Shown: positions 1 to 6,428 of the stretch, in pieces
Numbering within the stretch: position 1 is the first letter of the stretch
Layout of the letters: every line of letters starts with the position of its first letter
Assembly (NCBI GenBank): GCA_030447125.1
Contig: JAUJLZ010000110.1
Coordinates: forward strand, 1-6,436
Length of the DNA stretch: 6,436 bases
Source of the DNA: Acidimicrobiales bacterium
GTDB taxonomy: Bacteria; Actinomycetota; Acidimicrobiia; Acidimicrobiales; CADCSY01
Direction: 5' to 3'
Position numbers and translations under genes: made by a program
Notes under the pieces: model-generated
Seen by the model: only the letters and a program-made list of their open reading frames with translations
Database searches by the model: none
Told to the model about the DNA's origin: nothing

Positions 1-1307
1 GTGGCCGCGTAGCCGGGCAGGTCGGCCAGGGGGGCGATGTTGCCGGCCTCGTCCAGCATGACCAGCGCCGGGCGTTCCAGGGCCCCGCCGTTGCGGGCGG
101 CCCGGTCGTAGGCGGCCCGCAGCGCCTGTTGCACTAACACGGTGAGCACCGGGCGCAGCCGGGCCTGTTCGTGGGCGGTGGCCACGATGTAGACGCTGTG
201 GTCGCCGGACAGCCACGCATCCAGGTCTATGCGCCCGCCGCCCTCCTGGGCCTGGTCGCTGTGGGCGTAGCCGGCCACGACGTTCTCCATGGTGGCGTAG
301 ACGCTGCCCCGCAGCCGAGACTCCTTTTGCCACAGGGCGTTGGCCGCCAGCAGGGCGTCGCAGGGCACGTCGTCCTCGCCGTCGCCCAGGGCGTCGGCGA
401 CGTCGTCGCTCTCCTGGGCGTCGATCCAGCGCACCACATCGCCCATGGTCCGTCCGGTGAGGGCGGCGGCATGCAGGTGGGGGGCCAGGGCCTTGCGGGC
501 CTGGGCATACCAGTAGTCACTGTCCGAGGCCCCCTCCCGGGCGGGAGCGGCGGCCTCGGTGAGCCATGCCGCCACCTGCATCGCACCGGGCCAGGTCCCG
601 CAGGCGTCGAGCGGGCTCCATGCCGCGCCGGGATGTCCCGAGACCCCGGCGGGGTCATAGACCCACACCTTGCCCCGGTCCCGGCGGTGCTCGATGGTGG
701 CGGCCAGCAGGTCGGCCTTGACGCTGGTGGCCAGCACCGGCCCCGACCACTCGAGCAGCGCGGGGATGGCAAAGCCCGCGGTCTTGCCACAGCCCGTGGG
801 CCCGACCACGGCCAGGCTGGCCTGGGGCTCGGCCGCCAGCAGGCGACGCCCGGAGGTGCCGAGGGTGACCCGCCCCGGCGTGGGCGAGGACACCACCAGC
901 GCTGATAGATCCCGCCGAGCGGCCAGACCGGCGTCGGGGCGCACGCCCAGAGGATGGGACAGGCGCTGTGACAGGCGGTGCCAGAGGCGGAAGCCGATTG
1001 CGCCCGTCGCCCCCACGATGGCCATCACGACCAGCTGGGCAAGCCAGTAGCCCACCGGCCCGGGAAGCACGACGGCGACCTGGGGGGGCCACGCCGCGGC
1101 CGGATCACCGAGGTGGCGCCCCAGGCGGGTGAGCGCGATTGCGGCATCCTCCAGGGTGGCCGGCGGCAGGGCGCCGCTGGCAACCAGCGCAGCCAGGGCG
1201 GCGCCGGCCCAGACCAGGGCTGCGGCCGCGAAGAACGCCGCCGTCGCCCCGAGGGCGATGCGGCTGGGCAGGCCCAGGCCGGGGGGTTGGCCCGCTGACG
1301 GAATCAT
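1..1307 (-). CDS. virD4: VirD4/TraG-family type IV coupling ATPase (partial, C-terminus beyond the left edge)
   Basis: Coupling protein that recruits the DNA or protein substrate and feeds it to a type IV secretion channel at the inner face of the membrane. The frame starts at ATG 1307-1305 and stays open to base 1, giving 435 complete codons with no stop. Two hydrophobic segments lie at about residues 17-46 and 76-104, the usual N-terminal anchor. The NTPase core follows: Walker A GPTGCGKT at 169-176, then AIPALLEWSGPVLATSVKADL, a stretch typical of the family. A helical insert at about 255-320 resembles the substrate-contacting all-alpha domain. Walker B is LVMLDEAGN at 415-423, followed by IAPLADLPGYAAT, the expected TraG/VirD4 continuation. 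The arginine-finger and C-terminal parts must lie left of base 1. The start overlaps the VirB4 stop as ATGA. No Shine-Dalgarno is visible, so translation is probably coupled. The family is certain from the motifs; the transferred substrate is unknown. Confidence 0.93.
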   Translation of the reverse strand, partial: MIPSAGQPPGLGLPSRIALGATAAFFAAAALVWAGAALAALVASGALPPATLEDAAIALTRLGRHLGDPAAAWPPQVAVVLPGPVGYWLAQLVVMAIVGATGAIGFRLWHRLSQRLSHPLGVRPDAGLAARRDLSALVVSSPTPGRVTLGTSGRRLLAAEPQASLAVVGPTGCGKTAGFAIPALLEWSGPVLATSVKADLLAATIEHRRDRGKVWVYDPAGVSGHPGAAWSPLDACGTWPGAMQVAAWLTEAAAPAREGASDSDYWYAQARKALAPHLHAAALTGRTMGDVVRWIDAQESDDVADALGDGEDDVPCDALLAANALWQKESRLRGSVYATMENVVAGYAHSDQAQEGGGRIDLDAWLSGDHSVYIVATAHEQARLRPVLTVLVQQALRAAYDRAARNGGALERPALVMLDEAGNIAPLADLPGYAA

Positions 1308-2611
1308 GAAGTTGTCATTGACTGTGGGAACTCGCGGCTGTTCTCGCCCATGGCCGCGTCGGTGTCGCAGAGTCCCGCCTCGCCCGGGCCGATGACGTGG
1401 TGCACCACCGCGCTGCGCCCGCCCACCCGCCACAGGGCCCGGCCCCGGACCAGGCGGGTGAGCAGGCCGGCTTCGGCCGCGCTGAGGCCGAGCAGGCGCC
1501 GGGCGTCGGGGACCTGGTCGGCGGACTGGCGGAACAGCACCCGGGTCTGGGTGTCGGCCAGCAGGCCGGCGGCCACCTTGGCCGTGGCGCTGCCGTCGTC
1601 GGCCTGGGCGCGCAGGTCCGAGAGCCGGTGCACCACGGCCAGGTTGGCCACGCCCCAAGCCCGGCCCAGCTTCCAGCAGGCCTGGAGGTAGCGGGCGGTG
1701 CGCTCGGAGGCGAGCAGGCTCCAGGCTTCGTCCAGCACCTGGATGCGGGCTCGCCCCGGACAGGACAACACCGCCTGCAGCCAGGCGGTGGCCGCCACCA
1801 TGACCACGGTGAGGGCCTCGGGGTCGTGGTGCACGGCCGAGAGGTCCAACACCAGGCCGGGGCCGTCCCAGTCCACTGACACCGTGGTGGGCCCGTCGAA
1901 CATCCCCCGCAGGGAGCGGTCCAACAGCTTGCCCAGCGCGTAGGTGGCCGCCTCCACGCTGCGGCTGAGGGCCTCGGGGGTGGCCCGGGCCCGAGTGGCC
2001 ATCTCAGCCGTGGGCTCGGCCAACAGGCCGGCCACGTCGGCCAGGGTGGGAGCGGGACCGCGGCCCCGGGCCAGGTGGGCCACGGCCCAGCCCAGCGCGG
2101 CGTCCTCCACCGGGCTCAGGTCCCGGCGCAGCACCGAGCCCAACAGGGCGGCCACCATGGTGGCCTGGCGCCGGGCCCGCTCGTCGGGGCCCTCCAGGGC
2201 GCTGGCCGGCCCGGCGTCGAGAGGATTGATGCGAGCGGTCCCCCCGGGATGGAGCTTGATCACCGACAGCCCCAGCGCCTCGGCCAGGGCGCCGTACTCG
2301 CCCTTGGGATCGGCGATGGCGGCCCAGCGGCCGAACACCCCCACGCTGCGATAGAGCAGGCACTTGACCGCGGCGGACTTGCCCGTGCCGGGCTCGCCGG
2401 CCACCAACATGTTGGGGTTGGTGACCAGCCCGGCGGTGTAGGCGGCAAAGGGGTCATAGGCGAAGCCCCCGCCGCCGGAGAGCACGTCGGTGCCGAGGTA
2501 GACGCCGCGGGGACCGAGGCCCGCCTCGGCCTGGAAGGGGTAGGCGGAGCACACCTGGGCGGTGGTGGCCCGGTGTTTGGGCAGGCGCAGGACCCCAGCA
2601 CGCCTCCTCAT
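1304..2611 (-). CDS. VirB4-type ATPase (C-terminal ATPase half of a split VirB4)
   Basis: Hexameric-type P-loop ATPase expected to power assembly and transport of the type IV secretion channel from the cytoplasmic face. The protein has 435 residues. A conserved N-terminal stretch HRATTAQ..AYPFQAEAGLG (about 13-33) precedes the P loop GEPGTGKS at 72-79. ADPKGEYG at 100-107 and a HPGG..RINPLD segment at 121-132 follow, then Walker B RIQVLDEAWSLL at 289-300, VVHRLSDL at 326-333 and RVLFRQ at 357-362, all in VirB4 order. It lacks the several-hundred-residue N-terminal domain of canonical VirB4; the overlapping upstream gene supplies that part. ATG 2611-2609 overlaps the upstream TGA as ATGA. The second and third codons are tandem AGG AGG, which resembles a misplaced ribosome site. 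No better in-frame ATG or GTG exists before the conserved region. The last dozen codons are unusually A+T-rich. Family assignment is firm. Confidence 0.93.
   Translation of the reverse strand: MRRRAGVLRLPKHRATTAQVCSAYPFQAEAGLGPRGVYLGTDVLSGGGGFAYDPFAAYTAGLVTNPNMLVAGEPGTGKSAAVKCLLYRSVGVFGRWAAIADPKGEYGALAEALGLSVIKLHPGGTARINPLDAGPASALEGPDERARRQATMVAALLGSVLRRDLSPVEDAALGWAVAHLARGRGPAPTLADVAGLLAEPTAEMATRARATPEALSRSVEAATYALGKLLDRSLRGMFDGPTTVSVDWDGPGLVLDLSAVHHDPEALTVVMVAATAWLQAVLSCPGRARIQVLDEAWSLLASERTARYLQACWKLGRAWGVANLAVVHRLSDLRAQADDGSATAKVAAGLLADTQTRVLFRQSADQVPDARRLLGLSAAEAGLLTRLVRGRALWRVGGRSAVVHHVIGPGEAGLCDTDAAMGENSREFPQSMTTS
2603..2608 (-). promoter_or_regulatory. AGGAGG Shine-Dalgarno-like sequence inside the VirB4 start region
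   Basis: A perfect anti-Shine-Dalgarno complement lies directly after the ATG of the ATPase gene, where it encodes tandem Arg codons 2-3. It cannot serve that ATG. The next GTG (2601) is out of frame and only 1 nt away. A CTG at codon 8 would have a 12-nt spacer. It may hold terminating ribosomes for reinitiation, or may be chance. The sequence is certain; the role is speculative. Confidence 0.4.
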
Positions 2612-4101
2612 GCCAGGTGGGGGTTGGCCACCGGACGGCCGAGGGGCAGGGTGGCGGCCAGGGCCAGGTGGTGGCGGCCGTCCAGACGGCGCAGCTCCAG
2701 GCCCGCCTGGGCTGCCACCTGCTCATACTCGCCACAGGCGTGGTCGAGGGCTTGGGGGCTGGGGGCGGTGACGGTGAGCAGGCCGGTGAAGCCCACCTCG
2801 GGGTAGCCCGCCACCAACTCGGCCTCGCGCTCGGCCACCGCGGCCTGGGCCCGGTGGTGGCGCGCCCCCACCCGCCAGCCCCCCCGGCTGCGCTGCTCTT
2901 CGTCCGAGGCCAGCCGGGTGGCGTCGCGGTCGATCTGGCGCTGGCTGGCGCTCGGGGCCACGGGCTCGACCACCAGGGCAAAGGTGCGGGTGGCGCCGGC
3001 GTGGAGCAGCATCGGCTCCATCCAGTTGGGGCCCACCTCCAGCCGGGGCCACTCCGCCACCCAGTACGAGGCATGGAAGGCCTTGTCCACCCGCACGTGG
3101 CCCCAGGCGGCCTGGGCGGACACTGGGCCGGCGTTGTGCGTGCTCAACGCGCCCACCGCGTCGCTCAGCGTTGCCGAGAGCTGGGCCAGGCGGGCCCGGG
3201 TGCTGGGATCGCAGCGCAGGCGCAGGGCACGGGCGATCTGGTTGGCGCTCAGCGGGGCCTCGGCCGCAAGCCCGGCCGCCTCCAGGCGGCCGGCCAGCAA
3301 GCGGAGCTGGTCGGTGAGGATCTTGGCCGCGGCGGCGTCGAGGCCGCCGCCGCCTCCGGCCGAGCGCAGCCTCTGCGCGGCCACGGTGACGCTCAACAGC
3401 ACCTCGTGGCCGGTGGCCAGGGGCCCGGCCTGGCCCAGCAGCTCCCGGTAGGCGGCCACTGGTGGCTCGTCGTCGGCGCCGGCCTGGTGCTCGGCCAGGT
3501 AGGAGAGGTGCTCCTCGGCTCCGGCCGGGGCCGACCACTCGCTGGCCACCACCCGCACCACCGGTCCCCGCTCGGCACAGAACGCCCCGAGAGCATCGCC
3601 CCAGGTGTGCAACAGGCGCTCCTGTTCGACCCGGTCCAACAGGGCGAACTCCCGACCGGCCACTCGCAGCACCCCGGTGTAGGTGCGGGCCTGGGTGTCC
3701 ACCACCACGCCCAGGCCCTGGGGTGCCTCGGCGGTGGCGTCCAGGTCCACCAGGCGCAGCGGGCCGAACCAGGCGGGCAGGCTGGGCTGGGCCGCTCGGC
3801 CGGCCACGGCGGGGGCCAGGGTGGCGTGGAAGCTTCGCTCGTCGCTGCGGGCCACCCAGGCCAGGGCGACGGGGAGCAGCTCATGCAGGGGTTGGCGGTC
3901 CCAGCCGGCAAAGGCCCCCAGCAGTCCCAGCGCCACCGGGACGGGGACCAACACGCCGGCAGCCCCCGCCGACAACAACATGCCCGACGCCAGCAGTCCG
4001 GCGGCCACCAACAGGCACTGCACGCCGGCCAGGCCGAGCAGCCAGCCGGCGCGGTCCCGGGGGGCGAAGCGATAGGTGCGCACCTCGGCGGTCTCGCTCA
4101 C
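2608..4101 (-). CDS. SCO6880/PrgI-like T4SS protein (VirB3 plus VirB4 N-terminal domain equivalent)
   Basis: Inner-membrane T4SS component of 497 residues. The N-terminus (TYRFAPRDRAGWLLGL, about 9-24) leads into two closely spaced hydrophobic segments at about 19-45 and 46-67, as in VirB3/PrgI proteins. A soluble region of about 430 residues follows, matching in my recollection the SCO6880 family of actinobacteria: WFGPLRLVDLDA at 111-122, GVVVDTQARTYTGVLRV at 131-147 and a late AEREAELVAGYPEVGFTGLLTV at about 423-444. There is no Walker A motif, so it is not itself an ATPase. It probably pairs with the downstream ATPase to reconstitute a VirB4-like unit tethered to the membrane. The start is GTG 4101-4099, which overlaps the preceding TGA as GTGA and has a well-placed GGGAGG-type ribosome site 5 nt upstream. 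The stop TGA overlaps the next ATG. The precise role is inferred from family and order. Confidence 0.85.
   Translation of the reverse strand: MSETAEVRTYRFAPRDRAGWLLGLAGVQCLLVAAGLLASGMLLSAGAAGVLVPVPVALGLLGAFAGWDRQPLHELLPVALAWVARSDERSFHATLAPAVAGRAAQPSLPAWFGPLRLVDLDATAEAPQGLGVVVDTQARTYTGVLRVAGREFALLDRVEQERLLHTWGDALGAFCAERGPVVRVVASEWSAPAGAEEHLSYLAEHQAGADDEPPVAAYRELLGQAGPLATGHEVLLSVTVAAQRLRSAGGGGGLDAAAAKILTDQLRLLAGRLEAAGLAAEAPLSANQIARALRLRCDPSTRARLAQLSATLSDAVGALSTHNAGPVSAQAAWGHVRVDKAFHASYWVAEWPRLEVGPNWMEPMLLHAGATRTFALVVEPVAPSASQRQIDRDATRLASDEEQRSRGGWRVGARHHRAQAAVAEREAELVAGYPEVGFTGLLTVTAPSPQALDHACGEYEQVAAQAGLELRRLDGRHHLALAATLPLGRPVANPHLA
3272..3293. repeat. G+C-only inverted repeat (9-bp stem, 4-nt loop) within the SCO6880-like gene
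   Basis: CCGGCCGCC and its exact complement GGCGGCCGG flank the loop TCCA on the plus strand. The repeat lies over residues about 270-277 (AGRLEAAG). There is no T-run on either side, so it is not an intrinsic terminator. It could form a stable mRNA hairpin, though such repeats arise readily in sequence of this composition. Confidence 0.5.
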
Positions 4102-5444
4102 GTGCCCCTCCCGTCGCAGTCACCCCGGTGCTCGGGACGGGGGGCGACTCCTCGCTTGCCTGCCGAGCGGTCGGGGCCGTTCGGAGACGACGACCTCGAC
4201 GGCTCGGATGGCGAGGACGCCTCGCCGCCAGCGCCGCTGGCCGAGGACGCCGATCGGGCCATGCGACGTGCCCCGGCTTGGTCGGCGGCCACCCCGACCG
4301 ACACAGCCGCGCCGGCCCCGCCTCCGGCCGCGCCAGCACCACCGGCTGCGGGCTTGGCCCCTCCCCCACCCGCCGGAGCGGAGTGCCGGGAGAGACCGGG
4401 TCCCGGCACGCCGCCGGGCCCGCCCCCCGAATCGCCCGAGCTGGCTCTCCCGCCCCGGCCCCCGGCGATGCGGGACAGCGAATCCACCGCATAGACGCTG
4501 CGGGCGGCGCCCTGGGCGGCCCGCACCGGTGAGCGAGACACGCCCTGGGCGACCACGGCGGCCTCGGCCAAAGGAAGGAGCTTGAGCACCACGAAGGGGG
4601 CAAAGGCCGACAGGCACAAGATGACGGTGCCCACGACCAGGGTGGCGAGCCCTACCGCCGCCGACTCCCCCACCCCGGCGTCAGGCCCCGCCGCGCTGCC
4701 CGCCCCCCCGAGCGAGGCCACCCCCACGGCCACGGCCACGCAGATCACGAACTTGGAGACGACCACGGCCAACAACAGCTCGACCAGGCGCCGGCACAGC
4801 CCCCGAGCAGCCGGCCACAGCGTGGCCGCAAAGGCCAAGGGGCTGAGCGCCACCAGCAAGTAGATCAGCGCCGAGCGGACCAACAGCTCGGCCCAAAGCG
4901 CCAGGCCGGCGACCACGGCCAGCAGCCCGATGACGACCACGGCGAAGCCGCCGGTGCCCGTCACTGCCGCGGCCCCAAAGCCCGAGAGGAACTCCATGCC
5001 CGCACTTCCCGCCGGGTCCAACACCGCGGCGGCCAGGGCGTCGGTCAGCGCCACCAGCTTGGCCACCACCGCGGTGGTGGCCACCATGGCCAACACCGCG
5101 GCGGGAAGTCCTCCGGCGATGCGGCCCACCATGGCCCCCACGTCGCCCCGCACCACGCCCTGGATGAGGCCCACCAGGGCGAAGCCGACCAGCATCACGC
5201 CGGCCACGCTTCGCACCGCGGCGTAGGGCGACTCGGGGCCCGAGAACCACACCGAGGCGACATCGGGGCTGGAGGAGGTGGTGAGGAAGGCCACCACGCC
5301 CTCGACGAAGTAGCCCACGGCCCCGAGCACCCACTCGGCGATGCCGCCGGCCACCTTGTCCCAGGCCCACCCGCTGGCGTCGCTCAACACGTTGCGAACG
5401 ATCCCCTGGCTGGGGATGTCGCCGAGCACCACGGCCGGCGTCAT
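4098..5444 (-). CDS. TrbL/VirB6-like polytopic membrane channel protein
   Basis: Predicted inner-membrane channel component, 448 residues. About six or seven hydrophobic segments can be seen at roughly 31-54, 76-99, 105-132, 163-187, 190-210, 220-246 and 263-292. The segment LLVRSALIYLLVALSPLAFA (187-206) followed by AATLWPAAR (206-214) is typical of actinobacterial TrbL-like proteins. From about residue 325 the protein becomes a 120-residue Gly/Ala/Ser/Pro-rich, Arg-containing tail without hydrophobic segments, probably disordered and cytoplasmic. The frame is open further upstream to 5654, but that extension is Arg/Pro/Gly-rich, lies wholly inside the preceding gene and looks like shadow sequence. 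I therefore start at ATG 5444-5442, which overlaps the upstream stop as ATGA. No Shine-Dalgarno is seen there, so translation is probably coupled. Sequence in this family is poorly conserved, so the TrbL/VirB6 name rests on topology, the noted motif and gene order. Confidence 0.85.
   Translation of the reverse strand: MTPAVVLGDIPSQGIVRNVLSDASGWAWDKVAGGIAEWVLGAVGYFVEGVVAFLTTSSSPDVASVWFSGPESPYAAVRSVAGVMLVGFALVGLIQGVVRGDVGAMVGRIAGGLPAAVLAMVATTAVVAKLVALTDALAAAVLDPAGSAGMEFLSGFGAAAVTGTGGFAVVVIGLLAVVAGLALWAELLVRSALIYLLVALSPLAFAATLWPAARGLCRRLVELLLAVVVSKFVICVAVAVGVASLGGAGSAAGPDAGVGESAAVGLATLVVGTVILCLSAFAPFVVLKLLPLAEAAVVAQGVSRSPVRAAQGAARSVYAVDSLSRIAGGRGGRASSGDSGGGPGGVPGPGLSRHSAPAGGGGAKPAAGGAGAAGGGAGAAVSVGVAADQAGARRMARSASSASGAGGEASSPSEPSRSSSPNGPDRSAGKRGVAPRPEHRGDCDGRGT
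4105..4112 (-). promoter_or_regulatory. Shine-Dalgarno site for the SCO6880-like gene
   Basis: The minus strand reads GGGAGGGG here, with the GGAGG core 5 nt before the GTG start at 4101. It supports that start codon. It is the only strong, correctly spaced ribosome site at any junction in the window, which suggests this gene is also initiated independently and not only by coupling. Confidence 0.75.
5060..5083. repeat. Perfect 24-nt palindrome within the TrbL-like gene
   Basis: The plus strand reads TGGCCACCACCG on the left half, and the right half is its exact reverse complement, centred between 5071 and 5072. It covers codons 121-129 of the TrbL-like gene, encoding parts of VATTAVVAK in a transmembrane segment. 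Symmetry breaks at 5059/5084. The codons are all common ones for a high-GC genome, so coding constraint alone could produce it. Confidence 0.6.
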
Positions 5445-6139
5445 CGAGGCGAGGTGAAGCCGGAGAGGGCGGCCTCGAGCTGCTCGGCGCTGGCCGGGGC
5501 CGACTCGTCGTTGAGCATGGGGGCAGGGCCGGGCAGGCGTGTCTCGGACCAGATCTTCCAGTCGCCGTCCTCCCACACCAACTCGAAGCTCGTCGTGGCC
5601 CACCCGGCTTGGGGGGGCGCCACCCCGGGGGCGGAGAGGACCCCCACGTGCCACAGGGACACTCGGGCCCGGGAGTCGCTGTAGGCGTCGATTCGGGTGG
5701 CCAACACGGCTTGGTGGTAGGTGACGGGTCCTGATGCCCCCTCCAGGCTGCGCCGGAGCACGGCCAGGCGCCCGGACAGGTCGCGCAGCTGGCCCTCGGC
5801 CGCGCCCTTGGCGGCCATGGCCTGCGTGGCGGCCCGGACCTCGGCCGGGCTGGCGCCGACCATGAGCTGTCCCGTGCGCAGGTAGCCCTCGGCGGCGGCC
5901 TGGGCGCCGGCCTCACTGCGGGCGTAGCCCACGGGCACGCCGGCTTCGATCGCGCTGGGCCCGGGACCGGAGGGCGCGGCCGCCGTCGGCGCATTCGGGC
6001 CCGGTCCCTGGCTGGGACCAGGGGCGGCGGCAGAAGTGTCGACCACGGACCGGACGGCACCGCCGGCCAGAAAGGCGGTGGCGGCGAGGGCGATCAGCCA
6101 CCGAGGCGAGCTGGTGGAGGAGATACCCACGTCAGCCAC
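5441..6139 (-). CDS. Membrane-anchored VirB8/TcpC-like T4SS protein
   Basis: Protein of 232 residues with one N-terminal hydrophobic anchor (RWLIALAATAFLAGGAV, about 13-29), a Pro/Ala/Gly-rich linker (about 36-66) and an extracytoplasmic domain at about 67-203. That domain opens with VPVGYARSEAGAQAAAEGYL and closes with FELVWEDGDWKIWSE (185-199). The alternating strands and the terminal VWEDGDWKIW strand suggest an NTF2-like fold as in VirB8 and TcpC, which act as assembly scaffolds in the envelope. This is inferred from layout and position beside VirB6/VirB4-type genes, not from a diagnostic motif. The GTG start at 6139 overlaps the upstream gene by 8 nt. A second GTG at 6130, three codons in, lies 1 nt after the upstream TGA, has a weak GGGTGG sequence 5 nt before it, and is an equally credible start. 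The stop TGA (5443-5441) overlaps the next ATG. Confidence 0.72.
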   Translation of the reverse strand: MADVGISSTSSPRWLIALAATAFLAGGAVRSVVDTSAAAPGPSQGPGPNAPTAAAPSGPGPSAIEAGVPVGYARSEAGAQAAAEGYLRTGQLMVGASPAEVRAATQAMAAKGAAEGQLRDLSGRLAVLRRSLEGASGPVTYHQAVLATRIDAYSDSRARVSLWHVGVLSAPGVAPPQAGWATTSFELVWEDGDWKIWSETRLPGPAPMLNDESAPASAEQLEAALSGFTSPR

Positions 6140-6428
6140 CCGCGGCGGAGAACAACAGGTTGACCGCGGTGGGGGCGATGCCGGCCAGACAGGCCCCCAC
6201 CACCCCGGCCACGGCCAGCGTCTTGCCCTTGTAGGCGCCGGCGTAGTTGCCCGAGTTCTGGGCGATGCCGTAGAGGCCGGCGCCGGCCAGGATGGAGGCC
6301 AGCGAGCCCCACAGGGCCAGCTGGGACAGCCAGTTCAGGAGCTGTTGGATCAGCTCAGAACCGGGCATGCCCCCGGCATCAGGGCTCACCTGGACCTGGG
6401 CCAGCGCCACGCCGAGCCGCTCGAACAT
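6132..6428 (-). CDS. Small two-helix membrane protein, DUF6112-like, in the VirB2/TrbC pilin-subunit position
   Basis: Protein of 98 residues, with a short N-terminus carrying VSPDAGGMPG (14-23), a segment that resembles what I recall of DUF6112 proteins encoded beside actinobacterial T4SS genes. Two hydrophobic helices follow at about 37-55 and 71-93, separated by a small polar loop (AQNSGNYAGAYKGKT, 56-70). Size, two helices and a basic loop match VirB2/TrbC-type pilin or channel subunits, but without the long cleavable signal of classical pilins, so a structural role in the channel is inferred. ATG 6428-6426 is preceded directly by an in-frame TAG, so the frame cannot extend upstream from there. 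The eight bases left in the window upstream of ATG show no ribosome site. GTG at codon 14, with AGG 5 nt before it, is an alternative start. The stop TGA lies inside the start region of the next gene. Confidence 0.78.
   Translation of the reverse strand: MFERLGVALAQVQVSPDAGGMPGSELIQQLLNWLSQLALWGSLASILAGAGLYGIAQNSGNYAGAYKGKTLAVAGVVGACLAGIAPTAVNLLFSAAGG

Noticed and set aside
171..905. Plus-strand open frame of 244 codons
   Set aside because: It is antisense to the VirD4 ATPase core, with Gly/His/Val-rich shadow composition and no motif.
227..1092. Minus-strand alternative frames at 227-790 and 655-1092
   Set aside because: They overlap the VirD4 frame that carries Walker A, Walker B and the family's conserved segments. 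Their Arg/Pro-rich translations have no recognisable motif.
2260..2601. Minus-strand frame starting at GTG 2601 just after AGGAGG
   Set aside because: The AGGAGG is only 1 nt from this GTG, and the translation is Pro/Ser/Ala low-complexity. The overlapping frame encodes the VirB4 Walker A region.
2617..4494. A 625-codon open frame on the plus strand, longer than any gene in the window
   Set aside because: It is antisense to two convincing T4SS genes and crosses their junction. Its translation is a Gly/Gln/His/Ala-rich string without domains or membrane helices, as expected when G/C-ending codons on the other strand suppress stops.
5445..5654. N-terminal extension of the TrbL-like frame to 5654
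   Set aside because: The extension is Arg/Pro/Gly-rich, lies entirely inside the VirB8-like gene, and has no membrane character. The ATGA overlap at 5444 gives a natural start.
4681..6060. A 459-codon minus-strand frame overlapping the VirB8-like and TrbL-like genes
   Set aside because: It is Arg/Gly/Pro-rich throughout and conflicts with two genes that have clear membrane segments and coupled overlaps.
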